Source: Primula veris
Lineage: Eukaryota; Streptophyta; Magnoliopsida; Ericales; Primulaceae
Reading direction: 5' to 3'
Length of the DNA stretch: 64,000 bases
Assembly (NCBI GenBank): GCA_963682055.1
Contig: OY821748.1
Location: 3,167,001-3,231,000, forward strand
This document shows, in pieces, positions 36,101-48,300 of the stretch (the first letter of the stretch is position 1; each line of letters opens with the position of its first letter). The notes beneath the pieces are model-generated. The model did no database searches and was not told the DNA's origin. It worked only from the letters and a program-made list of their open reading frames with translations. A program made the translations under genes and the position numbers.

Positions 36101-36590
36101 TACTTCTGAACAAAGCGAAGCATAAAATTAACAAAATCCATAAGAAAAAATAGGCTGGCCAAGACTGATTGAGGCGTTTCATAGCTTATGTGCATCAGTT
36201 AGACTCTTTGTAATTTATAAAGAGAGATGTGAAAACTTTTAATTAATGGTGGTATAGAAAATCTTGTAAGGTATAAGGTAATTTTTTTTATCTTAGATAG
36301 GAAATAGATTCACTGGCATTACTAAAATTAATTGTTTCGACTTATTGAAACTATTTTCTTGAAATGGAAATTATGATACAGAAACTATTTTCTTGAAATG
36401 GAAATTATGATACAGAAATATATCTTCAGACTTAATTAGTAGTAGTAGTGTTGTAGTTGTTACGCGTAAACTTTGTATTCTACTTATATTTGGTACAAAA
36501 TTTCCACATATTATATGCATTTATTGACTGTAGTTTAGTTTGATATAAGTCATATTTAATGTTGACGTTGATTTTGAAAACAATGAGAGT
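33200..36590. repeat. Segmental duplication, unit 2 (GT47 copy 2 plus flanks)
   Basis: This is the partner of the unit at about 25730-28900. Gene, intron, 3' flank and 5' flank are all homologous and in the same order and orientation. Relative to unit 1 the intron is longer (1056 against 763 bases, extra sequence mostly around 34900-35200). The 3' flank has about 260 additional bases near 33400-33660. The 5' flank carries a fresh 35-base tandem duplication at 36346-36415 (GAAACTATTTTCTTGAAATG repeated). Confidence 0.75.
33735..36182 (-). CDS. GT47 exostosin-family glycosyltransferase, MUR3-like (copy 2)
   Basis: Tandem paralogue of the gene at 26047-28210, in the same orientation and with the same phase-1 intron position (after the codon for Q in GVLQ). 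Exon 1 is 35846-36182 and exon 2 is 33735-34789; the product is 463 aa. A membrane anchor lies at about residues 11-26 and the exostosin domain begins at GRYIYIHDLP. Conserved blocks include YLYAFVGAPRP and FCLQPAGDSPTRRSAFDSIV followed by AGCIPVFF. Compared with copy 1 it differs by scattered substitutions and a short gap near the CSGNNCDDP segment (copy 1 has CSSVPYICDDP). There is no stop or frameshift, so both copies look functional. Probable role is Golgi cell-wall polysaccharide glycosylation; the substrate is unknown. Confidence 0.85.
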
Positions 36591-37590
36591 TCAAATTTAT
36601 ACCCCATAAATTGTACCAATTTCGTGCCACTTAAACTATTTTTATTCAAATTTTGAAAATTTAAAATTTTTTGTGTGTGTTTATAAACTATTACAATATA
36701 TTCTACACATACTTCATCATATTGGGACATATTGTTGAATTGCATAATTTTTTGGGATTTTATAGTTAATTTACACTAGTTCTTAATTTATTCAAAAATT
36801 AAACATATTTGAGTTTTTCGTAATAAAAAAATTATTGAAATGTGTTCATACATGTCTAATTGTAGGATTTTTTTAAAAAATTAATCAACTATTTTGTATG
36901 TAAAAATCGACAGGACACGAAATGAGATATAAATTATGAGATAGAAGGTTTGGGCGTATTACAACTACAACTCGGCATGGCCAAATTAAGTTATTACATC
37001 TCTTCTTCATAAAAATTTGGAATCACATACTTATTTTTCTTGAAGAATAGTGGGAAACTTTAGTATTTTGTATTTTACGTGACAAAAGACGAATCATCTT
37101 CAACCCTGCTTTCCACAAATGATAATCCTCCAAAAATCCCCAACTACCTAAATTAATTTTAGCAGCATGTTCGGTTTAAAATAGTATTTTAAAAATCGCA
37201 CTTTAAATCGCTAAAAGCTCGATAAAGCTCTTTGCTAAAATAAAATGCCTATGTTTTTTTATCTTTTTGGCTGGAAAAACGCTATTAATGCGTTTTTTGC
37301 GTTTTTAAAACACTGATTTAAATCTCTACTAAGATTATATTAGACAATTTGATCAAATTATCGTTTTTAAAACACTGATTTAAATCTCTACTAAGATTAT
37401 GTACAAATAATGTTTAATGATGGTAATTTTTAAAACACTGATTTAAATCTCTACTAAGATTATGTACAAATAATGTTTAATGATGGCAACTCTTTGTGTT
37501 CAACTTTGATGTTTCATCGAGTACCAATTATTTAAAACAAAAAACAAATCTAGAAATTTTGATAATTATTCGAGAAGTTTGTATCAAAGA
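36183..37590. other. Intergenic region upstream of GT47 copy 2
   Basis: The first 400 bases are the duplicated 5' flank, including the promoter region shared with copy 1. The remainder is AT-rich and non-coding, and ends in a short tandem array at 37301-37487. The short frame at 36521-36745 is AT-rich with no recognisable domain and is not called. Confidence 0.6.
37301..37487. repeat. Three-copy direct repeat
   Basis: The phrase TTTTTAAAACACTGATTTAA, continuing into ATCTCTACTAAGATTAT, occurs three times (about 37301, 37363 and 37426). Copies 2 and 3 also share GTACAAATAATGTTTAATGATGG, giving a period of about 63 bases. It lies immediately beside the GT47 pseudogene fragments. Confidence 0.8.
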
Positions 37591-37944
37591 TTAACCAACT
37601 CTAGTTTTATTAGATGTTAATTTATTATTTCGATTTTTCATTGCTCTCCTAGTTTTCTCAACTTTGTCAAGAACTCTCTTTATTGTTATGTCAAAAGCAT
37701 CTTCAATATTCTCAAATCTGCCCATTGGATTGAAATACATTGTTTTCGGAATCAACTTCACAACTTCTTCTCTCATTTTTTCCACTTTCTCTTTGGGTAT
37801 TTTTCTTAATATATCTTCTATATTTGCCTTCCCGTCTTTGACATTATTTTCCGGAATACATACGGAATATGCAGTATAATTTTTTGGTAGATGCCATATA
37901 TATTGCTTATAAGCGGAATCAGACCTAAACAACACAGGTATCAC
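37591..37944 (-). pseudogene. GT47 3'-end fragment A
   Basis: Encodes only the C-terminal part of a MUR3-like GT47 protein, from the segment matching IPVFFKPDSAYTQY (here IPVLFRSDSAYKQY) to a normal stop at 37591. Homology stops abruptly at about 37944 within the GCIPV motif, so the membrane anchor and most of the catalytic domain are missing. The remaining frame has no stops. Its sequence differs from both intact copies and from fragment B, for example NPMGRFENIEDAFDITIKRV where copy 1 has NPVNRLKSIEDAFDITIKKV. It therefore derives from a distinct, diverged paralogue. Confidence 0.85.
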
Positions 37945-37950
37945 CATATC

Positions 37951-38133
37951 GGAAGAGGAAGTGAAGAAAATGAGAGAAGAAGTGGTGAAGTTGATTCCGA
38001 GAACAACGTATTCGGATCCAATGGGGACATTAAAAGACATTGAAGATGCATATGACATAGCTATCAAGATGTTCTCAAAAAAGTTGAGAAGACTAGAAGA
38101 GAAATGAATGAGGCTAACGAATACATCACTTAA
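37951..38133 (+). pseudogene. GT47 3'-end fragment B, inverted and frameshifted
   Basis: On the plus strand this reads EEEVKKMREEVVKLIPRTTY, then DPMGTLKDIEDAYDIAIK, the C-terminal helix region of the GT47 proteins. The frame is then lost by a small indel near 38070; the next frame continues VLKKVEKTRREMNEAN and stops at 38131-38133. It begins abruptly at about 37951, six bases from the broken end of fragment A. The two fragments thus lie head-to-head and form an imperfect inverted repeat over roughly 150 bases (about 80% identity by eye). Confidence 0.85.
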
Positions 38134-38187
38134 TAAGGTCGAATATATCAGATGTTGATCTTAAATCATAATGCAAACAAAGATTAA

Positions 38188-38381
38188 GAGTCCGTTTGTT
38201 AACATATTTTTTGGTTAAAAAGCAGATTTTAAAAATCCACTGAAAACTTAGATTCTAAAAATCTGGATTTTTTAGCTTTTTCAGCCTAAAAATCTAATTT
38301 TCTGAAGCTAAAAAATCTAGTTCGTCAAACACGCACATATTTTTAAAATCTAAAATCCAAAAATCTATCGTCAAACAGACC
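38188..38381. mobile_element. Tourist/Harbinger-like MITE
   Basis: The left end GAGTCCGTTTGTTAAC is roughly complementary to the right end GTCAAACAGACC, and both are bordered by TAA (38185-38187 and 38382-38384). The interior is AT-rich, with complementary blocks such as GATTTTAAAAATC and AAAATCTAAAATCC. A 3-bp TAA target site and GGnC-GTTTG-like termini fit PIF/Harbinger MITEs. The inverted ends are imperfect, so the call is tentative. Confidence 0.5.
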
Positions 38382-39364
38382 TAAAGCTACTTCGTCTCAG
38401 ATTGTTGAAATCAAATATTTAAGGGTACACTGTAATTACTTCACTTCTTTCATTTTGTACTCCATTTCTCTTTGTTTATAACGACTGCTTTACTTTTTTT
38501 TGTTTTGTAAAGAAAGGGTTACCACTTACCACCGGGTTGACTATAGAAATTTCATGAAGTGTCTTGACAATTTAGATCGGAAATTGTCTAACATTACGGT
38601 TAAACTAATTAGAACGGAATTGCATGCAATAACAAACTAAACTGAATAGGCGGAATCGGTTTGATGTAAGCCTATTGGATCAAATAATCCAAGTGCATTT
38701 TGATTTTTACCCCTTGCTTTTTGATCATCTCGCATGAATCCAAGATATCATCCCTAGATACACCTCAAATTTTACATCTTTGTAAAATTGAAGGAACCAA
38801 GAGTTACACATTATAAATGTTTCATAATGCTTTTTGGTTGGCCTCCTCCCTCTTACATAATTGCAAGATGCATTAATATAAAAAAAAAAATGTCGAGAAA
38901 GATATTACTCCGTAGAAAATAACAAATAGGCAAGTCGATAGAGAAGTTGTTGCTATCTGCAAATGTAAAATTAAAAAAAAATACTTTTCTCTATTTTAAG
39001 GGAAGATTTGTAGTCCTTGCTCTCAAGAATTCGGTCATAAACTCATAATCCCCCAATCTCAAGCATTTCAAAATCAATAATTTTGTTAATACAACGTACT
39101 TTTATATTTGTTATATACTTGGGAGAAGGAACACACACTGACTTCTGTCGTTATTTCTCCAGAATAGCACCCTCGTCTCAAAATACAATTTCAAGGGCCA
39201 ATATTTTTAACTTAAGATAATAAAGACACTTTACATTCACTTCAAAAAATGGGATTGATAGTTGATACAATGTGAATCTAATGTTACAAACTGTACCCCC
39301 ACCCTGCCAATATAATCAAAAGGGAGAACAACAAGATATGTAAGCTCATTGCTTCAGTTTCTCT
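38382..39364. other. Intergenic region downstream of KEULE
   Basis: Non-coding AT-rich DNA between the MITE and the end of the KEULE orthologue. The part nearest 39364 is expected to contain the KEULE 3' UTR. No further gene or repeat was recognised. Confidence 0.5.
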
Positions 39365-42300
39365 TCAAATCTGAAGATCATCCAACGAGAGTTCGGGTTC
39401 AGTTGTTAACAACTTAAGTTTCTGCAAAGCCGAAAACATAAACAATTTTTAATAACATTTAGATATAATATCATTGGGTAAAGTACAGACTGTATTCTAT
39501 ATATTCTGTTATGATATTATCAATCAATGTTTTCATGAAAGCGTTAGAACTGGACTTAATTTTATAACCTTGGAAAGACAATGGTTGTTTCATCAAACCA
39601 TATACACTGTTTTCCGCACCTTGATAAGCTATCAACCAGTTATTATTTTCGCTTAAAGTACAATAAAAGGGAAGGCAATGTACCGTAATAAACTGAGGAG
39701 GATCATCAAGACTAGATGATCCTAAAATAATTTCCCTCTTGAGCTTCGTCGTTAACTTGTGACAAACCCGTAGCTGCAAGAGAAAATGATATATAATCCA
39801 TTTTTAGTAACAAAAAAGATCTAAAAAAAATAACAACCTTGGAAGAAATAGAATTAACCAATTTCCGAATTTTCAGACCTCTGATCGAGTTGCTCCACCA
39901 ACAATAAATATAAAGATACGTTGACCCATTCTTTTGAAATCACTAGATGCATGCCTCAGAACTGAATCACTGTAAACGTACAAAAAATATATATGATTAA
40001 AAGATGAAATGGTAAATGGAATTGAAGATTTTGCATAGGATCATAAACAAAAAACGCAATTTAAAATTTTACAACACCAGGTTGCAAAAACTGTGGGGCA
40101 GATAATCGAAGAAACAAGCAATAAAGAAAAGAAGCTGAAACATAACTAACTCGTTGAATAATACAAGAAACTGAACTAGCAATAAGGCTAGTAAGAATCG
40201 GGTCTGCTTTAATAAGGAAAGTATTTATGGTTGTATAAAAACAAACACAGTAAAATCATAATTTTAATCAAAATATGGCAGTAGATGTAAAAAATATACT
40301 AATATGCAGATATACCTTGAATATCCATCATCAGATGCTCGAGGGCGGGCCCATGTAGCCCGTCGTTGTCTCATTGAATGCGCAGCAGGAGGAGCTGGAT
40401 TAATTTGTGAAGATGCAGGTCGAGAAGTTCCATGAAAAGATTGACTTGGGTCATTCATACACGGATAATTATTCTTTGGCAGATCACCTTTGCTTAGTTT
40501 TTCAATAAGCTCCTGCAGAAATGCATGGTTTTAAAATAATGTGACAAATATTTTGGTTTTAAATATGACAGCCTGCCTTTCTGAAACAGTGAATTACGTC
40601 AATGGTCTCGAATGATTAGAGAGAAACTTTGATTTGGCCCGCGCCTAATAGTTTCAATTACAACAGTATTTATTGCCATAGCTTCAATAAGTTAAACCGG
40701 TGATCTTTTCCTACGAGGGCCAGTAGTTAATGTAATTACCTCAAACTATTTCAAGTAAAACTATGGAGAGCGAGGATCAACTAGAAAACTTAAGTACAGG
40801 GACCATTAGTGTTGTATTTTAAACTGTGGGGATAAGGCAGAAATTTGATCCAAACTTCAAAATATGGCAAATAGTGCTATAATTTACCAATTTTGAAATG
40901 GCATCTGAGCTTTCTCACTACAGACGGGTCTAGGAAGCACTTTCAGATTTTTGTATCAGAAATAGATCCGATTTTTAACCAAATAATCTTAATACTTGCA
41001 GTAAATGGAGAAAGAAAAAAGGTCAACTTTTCCCCTCTATCATAAGGTAGAAACGTAAAAGCTGCCACTTGCAATAAATGAAGAAAAAAGAAAGATCAAG
41101 TTTTCACCTCTATCATAGGGTAAAAACGTGAAAGCTGCCACATGTGTTCTTGACCCGGACGATCTTTTCTAGCAGCATGCTTCTTCTGAAGAAATTAAAA
41201 AGTAGCATCAGCGAGAATCTAATGGTGAATTCATAAAGCACTGGAAAAAATAAAAATAAACTTGCAACTTGTAAAAATCTACCTTGTTCACGTCAAATTT
41301 CAAAGCAAATGCTCCAATGGAATTTTTTTTTGCCTCTGGTGCTCCCTCAAGAAATCTCATATTGTACACAGCAGTAGTATCCTCCGGTGATAATCTTGCC
41401 AACTGAAACCGAAGAAAATTTATGTAAATCTGAAACTCTCAAGTATAGACTATTTTCTGGAGTGAGTAATCATTTCAAAATGATTACAAGGCAAAAGCAA
41501 AATAAAGATTTATTACTCAATCTATAATTTCAAGAATACATAAGAAAAATTCAGAAGGTTTCACTTTAACAAGTAAGCCTAATCAGTAGGAGTCACTAAT
41601 ATAATTTATCAGTAACCCTCCCAACTCATGAAATCATTTTTACCATGTTTAGGGTTTAGACAGAAAGACGGCATCCTCCATTTCTGCTTGGACCCAGAAA
41701 ATCAACCAAGTATATTAAGTAATTTATGATGCTACAATAAAGCTATAACCATCAAATAGAGAATTCCCGCGTCAAAATCCATAAACCAGAAGGAAAAGAA
41801 AAGGAAAAAACTAAAAGAGGTATCGGCACATGAGACCAATGCAAATTAATTTAAATAAAAAAGTTTAAGAGAATATTAGTCGACTTGAAGACATATAGAG
41901 ATGGAAGTGTCGCAAGATAAAGATTCATATGAACCTACCTCCATTAACTTAACAAGCTTATCACCTTCAAATTTTTCAGGATAGCATGCCGCATAAATCA
42001 TCAACAAACGCAATTTGTTTTCACGTGTTACATCCTGCATAACCATGAATTGTAAATTTCATACAAATTACAAAAAGACAATTGTTGTAGTTATTATTCC
42101 AGCATCAACACTTCACACCTGTTTTAGTCTCAAAAAGTTGATTAAATCCTTAGTTGTTGCATCACCAAAAACAAGGTCCTGTTCTAGCTGCCCAAGTTCT
42201 TTCAGACCCAACTCCTTGATAATATTGTTTATCTTCCCAGCAATCTGAATTTAAATTGAGAACATGAAAAGACATGTTTTATAGGAAAACTTAACAATGA

Positions 42301-45300
42301 ATTGTCAAGTTAGGAAAGATTCGCAGACAAAAAAAAGGTTATGTGACAAATCTGGATTGAGAATGAGAAAACAAGGAGAACAACACTTTTGTTATTTGTC
42401 TAATATAACGCTGACAAGTTATTATTATAGATTAGATCCTCTAGAAGGGAAGGGAAGCATTATAATAGTTCTCATAAAGTTTGGTTAAAAATTAAACTGC
42501 ATGTAACAAGGGACTCACATCAACATGAAGAGAAAGTTTGTCAATCTGTTCACTATATTGTGGCAATGCTTGGACCATCTTTTGCAGATCTCGAGTAGAT
42601 ATAACACCACCATCTCTACATGTAAAGGTTTTCAATACAAGAACTAACATTACACAAGATTTAAATCCCATAAGAAGAAAAGTTTTATCATGTCACACAA
42701 TTCAATAAAAGTACATAGTTATTCCGGAAAAAAAAAAATCTCCAATTCTTAACAAATGACAAATTTAAGGACAGTCAGAACTCAAAAGTAAACCCAGATA
42801 ACCCAATTAAACTCTTAAATACTGGGATGAATTGAATTTTAAATTTATAAATCCCATAGCATAAAAGAGTTTACACTTTAAAAGGATCGTTCAATAAACC
42901 CAAAATCAACAGATGTGTCACATGTATCACTAGCTTAACACGATAACTCACCTTGAACCTTGCTGAATTTGGGCGGCTTTGTTTTTTGAGACGAAGTTAG
43001 TCATCTTCTCATGCAATCGTTCACTAGCCTGATAACACAAATAATGGCCAGTGAGGAACCATATGATAATTCTACAAAAATAAAGAGACATAGATACATA
43101 TGAGACATACATCAGCTATATGTGCGTGCCTAAGTTCTAACCAGATGGGATCATGGTCTTCCAAAAGAACTTCTTTCTTCTCAGAAACTCCAGATGATTT
43201 TCCCGGAACCTGAAAATTATAGCCATTGCAATAAGAAACAAAAAACACGGCCCCTTAAGGAAGGCCCCACAGCCCATGAAACCAAAGAGAGAGAGAAACT
43301 TACCTCATGGGTGTACTTGTTTCCCTCCATATTTAACAAATCATGGCACATGGCATCATATGTCCACTCATGTATAAGAGGAGCAATCTGGAGAAAGAAA
43401 TATGCAGATTTAGCTATCCAATGATACACAAGTGGAAAAAACAGCTTTGTGCATCAACAAAACAGCAAGTACACAATTGACAATACTACCAAAACTTACA
43501 ATTAATGCAATCTACACAAAACGGACAGATAATACATCCAACCTATGAAAATTCACAATTTCAACACCGATTTACATAAAATCAAGCTATTGGTACACCA
43601 ACCTATCAAAATTTACTAAACGTTTAAGTTTTAGAGCTGGTGTAACTGTTCATTTTTATGTACATTGCTGCTAATATAGAAGAGCAATCAAGCAATAAGT
43701 ACATAAAATAGTGCTTTTGAAATTTTAACAATGGAGTACTACTATTTCAATAGTAAGATATACATATACTGACTGTTAAAGATCAATAGGTTGATATACC
43801 AAAGTGATATTTTTACTACACAGATTGATAAAGGAATTACTCCCTCCGTTCCCATTTAATTGTCCACTACGAAACTACGTGCAATTTTGACCGGCTTATA
43901 ACTTGTATCAAAATTGTCGAAATATTTTTTTTTTAAATCTAATCATAAAATTTAACATTTGAACTATATTATCAACTTTTGAAAATTTTCATTCCAACAA
44001 TTTTGATACAAGTTCTTGGCCGGTCAAAATTATACGTAGTTTCGTAGTGGACAATTAAATAGGAACGGAGGGAGTAACTAACAAATGAATCCAAGTACCT
44101 GATCCACAGATCTGTCCACGATAAGTAACTCGCAAGTTTCTGTCTGAGGGAAATTAGGGAGTTTAGATTTATATTTCGTAAGACAATTCCATATTCCAGC
44201 AGCAAGCTTTGTAGGGATTAGATCACGAAATGTTGTCATGGTGTCGGTATCAAGGGATTTGGCTGCTCGATAGCGTACAGAAGGAAACTCCTGTGAAAAA
44301 ACTTAATTAAATGCTAACAAATGTGAAGCACAAGCTTAATATTTGAGAGTCCTGAATTACATACTCGTAATGAAGCAAAAACCGTAGCAATACGTGTGGC
44401 CATCACATTCAAACATGCATCTCCTCGACTTGTACTTTCCTCGTCCCCAAAAAGTTCTTCTAATGCCCTCTCATTATCGGTAATAAAACCCTATTAGTAT
44501 AGACAAATGTTACAAAAAAAATTGTAAACAACAGAACTATGATGCTCTGATACATTTTTCATTCTTTAAATACTCATTTTCAACTGCTTCGTTCCACAGT
44601 AGGCAATGGTTTATTTAGATTTCTACGTAAAAATCAATGATGTTAATTTTTTAGTTTTAAATAAAACAAAGATAAATAGAATCCAAACCCCTCTAACATT
44701 AGACTTAAAGCAAACAAACCTTCATGTTTCACATTTTCATCCATCTTCCACTTTCCTTTCATTGATAAAATTAACCCTTACATTCATCTATATCTATAGC
44801 TACATCAACATTATATATATCTAAAGTGGGTTGTGTGACTTGCTAAATCACATTTTTTTCATCGGCATAAGTGCATGACATACCTGACTATCAATAGCGA
44901 AGTACTCCAAGTTCATCTGCATGTTTGCAATTGAAGTGAGAAATTATGCAAAAATAAATATTAAACGTATTAGGTGAAGAATCAATACAGCTGGCACATG
45001 CAAATTAAAACAATTCACACAATAAGAACAATGTTGATATCATTTACCTCGCTAAGGGCACCTATGCGCGATAAGACACTTCCATCCTTTTTTATTTGAT
45101 TCACCAGTTCGGGTGGAACAGACGAACTGAAAAAAACAAAAGCCCTGCAAAAACATTGTCATGATATAACTATACATTAGCAAAGGGAAAAAAACTCTTC
45201 AAAGATTGTTGTACGCAAAAATATTGCACCACATAAACAACTTAAAACTTACTTTTTGTAAAGAGGCGCTCTTCCGGACATGTCGGACAGAAACATTACA

Positions 45301-48300
45301 ATACTGCAGTAAGAGAATGATTGAGTAAATTTTACAGAAAAAAGAAACTATATAAGCGTCGAAACATTGTCAAGGAAGAATTGTGATAATAAAGTCTGAA
45401 GAAAAAGGTATTTATCAGTTTTTTTGATAGAAGCTCGAGAATAAAATAAAAAATATCTCCACTTAGTTGTAGAAAATACTTAAAAAAGTATCATTGGCGA
45501 GATATTTTTTGTTCTCCAGCAAATTTATAGATGCCAAATGTTGAATGAATACCAGAATAAATCATTTTTTAAACCCACATATTTAAATTGACCGATTTTT
45601 TTTATAACAGCAACAACAACAAAATACTCTATAAAAGAAAAGGGACAATGAAAGGAAAGTTTACTTTTCTTTTGTTGGCTGGATAAAGTAAATGGCATCC
45701 ATGGTAGGCAGTGGCTGCCTTCGCTTATAAATGTCTTCAACCACTGCCAGAAAAAGGAAAAAGAGGCATAATTTATAAAACTAAAATTAAAAAAATTATA
45801 TACTGATAGCAAAAAAAACAAAAACAAATGCAAAGTTCACAACTTGGAAGCAATGGCATGTAAAGTACGATATAGCACCATAACAACTCTAAGCATCCCT
45901 TTCATAAAAGAATGATGATACTAGAGTAAGACAAGTTCTCAATAAACAATTTCCAACCACTAATAACTCTTGCTTCATGAGAAAATAACCTTTTTGGTAG
46001 CCTCGTTAATAAAAACAACTCTTATTGTCCACATTATGCATCAAACTTAAAAGGGATATGAATGTTTATCGTACAATGGAAGCACAGGCTCTGAGATACT
46101 ATTAAATTCCAATAACATTTCTTTGATTCTTTCCATAACAGGAATAACTCAATGGTAACACTATTTTATATGCAATTGAGACACAAAGATACATAGGAAG
46201 TTTAACTACACCAAATAGCCCTTCTTAACACTGCAACAGCAACGGAAGCAGACAAATAGACAAGAATGTAAAACGAATAAATTGCAAGGACAAGCATGAC
46301 AAGAATTAATGCCTAACATATAATCCACAAAACTTGTATAGATAAGGAAGAAGAACAGAAGCCATTCACTGAAGAAAATTCAAGAAACATAAATTTGTGA
46401 AATGTAATGCCTTACATGAGACTCCTTGCTCTGTGATATCTGCCATCTTGCAAGAATTGGACATTATCTTGACAGTTACTTTATCCATGATCAGTACCTA
46501 AAATTAAGAGAGTCCGCAACTTCAACTGAATAAACTTTTGAGACGGGAAAAAAAGTACAATTACAAAAGGACATGAGATAATGTCATCATGTCTAACTAG
46601 CATAGCAGCACTGCAGCAGTACTCTGTAAGGCAAAATAAAAACCAACAAAGTCCCTATCCTTGCTAAAATCCACATATCTATTCCCTAGAAACAAAAATG
46701 TCTTAACACATGCTATAAACGAATCTAGTATAAATTAATATGTACAAGTTGCCAATACCTTCCATGTTGATTTCGAGTTTCCAATTTTGGCCGATTGGAG
46801 CATCTCAAATAACAGTCCTTCATAGATGCAAGGGCAAAAACACATTAGTGAACCATACACCATTCCATGAAATATCAAACAAATGTGAAAATAAGAAAAC
46901 AAGTTATAGGTTTTGAAAGACTTTGATATTTAATTAAGTTCGTAATATGGTAAAATTGAAGATAGATAAATGACAAGAAGAGATATGTAGATTTCCGAAC
47001 TTATGTCGTAATCGGCATGCAAACAGAAGTTAATAACATACACACACAGCCCAATTACATCCTGACATATGAATCCTAAACCAAGTGGTAACTGCTACTT
47101 TGATACTCCATCATTAGAAAGAAAGAAAACCCAATTTAAATGCACTATTATCTTCGGAAGGAGACAAGAAACATGTACACCAGTTTAGGCACCAACTGAA
47201 CGGAATCACATACTAGACTAGATGAATCAATTAAAGATCAGGCGTGGAGACTGTCAAGAGAACTTATTGACCTCGCCCATACAAGGATATTATCTAAAAG
47301 ATAATCCCAGTTATGAGATTGTTTTTCAAACTTGCACTAGATTAACCCTTGAGATACACACTCTAGCAGATTATGCAGCCTGACCGATTTTTATTATAGT
47401 CAATACAAGTTATTGCTCTTTCTTTGGTCGTAATCTAACAACCTGGAGGAGTAAAAAACATAATATGTAGCAAAAACGAGTTTGGGGGGGAAAATCAGGG
47501 TGAAAGCTCATGGAGTACACGAGTAATCAAAGATCACTTACAAGATCTATGGGATTAAATGAGAAGGATCAATTATTATTTTTGTGACAATAATTCAGCT
47601 TTTAACATATCCTGTAATCAAGTTCTAAACGGCAGTACAAAGAATATTGAGATTGATAAACACTTCATAATGCAAACGTTTGATAGTGGTTTAATCTGCA
47701 TCCCATATGTCGCCACCTATTCCCAACTGGAATATGTTCTCACAACAAGAAATGCCAACGAATTGTTTTAAAAGACTAATCTTCAAAATTGGGAATGGCA
47801 GGTGAACATTCACCAGTTTGACAGAGAGCTTCAGAGAAACTTACTCAATTAAAATGACAAACAATACCATTATTGGTTGTTAACAATAAGTCATTCGGAG
47901 ATAATTTAATATGACTTTTATTAGTTGTTAGTTGAGAGTTAGATGTATCCACACTAAAAGAGTGCCTATAGCTGACAGGAACCATTTACTCTGTTGACTT
48001 TTAATGCAAAACTTACAATAAAAAGACAAAATGTAAATAATTAAACTGTCTTCATATAGATGGTTGAGTTAACACATTAGTGCAAATTATATATAAACTT
48101 CTACATATCTGGAGACTGTTAACTATAATAATCAAACTGTATTAACTCTCGACTAGTAACTATTACCACCAATTCATACTAATATTATTAAACATATTTC
48201 TTGTATATACTTGTATGTTGTATCTGACAAATGAAGTACTTAAAGTTTGAGATTTTTATGCATCGTAGAGGAAGCACCGTGCAGATGTATGAGATAGATA

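Noticed and set aside
37591..38067. 158-codon minus-strand frame taken as one gene
   Set aside because: Only its C-terminal two thirds is GT47 sequence. The N-terminal part is the reverse complement of fragment B, so the frame is an accident of the head-to-head junction.
45525..45833. 102-codon minus-strand frame
   Set aside because: Contains KEULE exon 4 plus unspliced intron on both sides; the spliced model is in phase with the rest of the gene.
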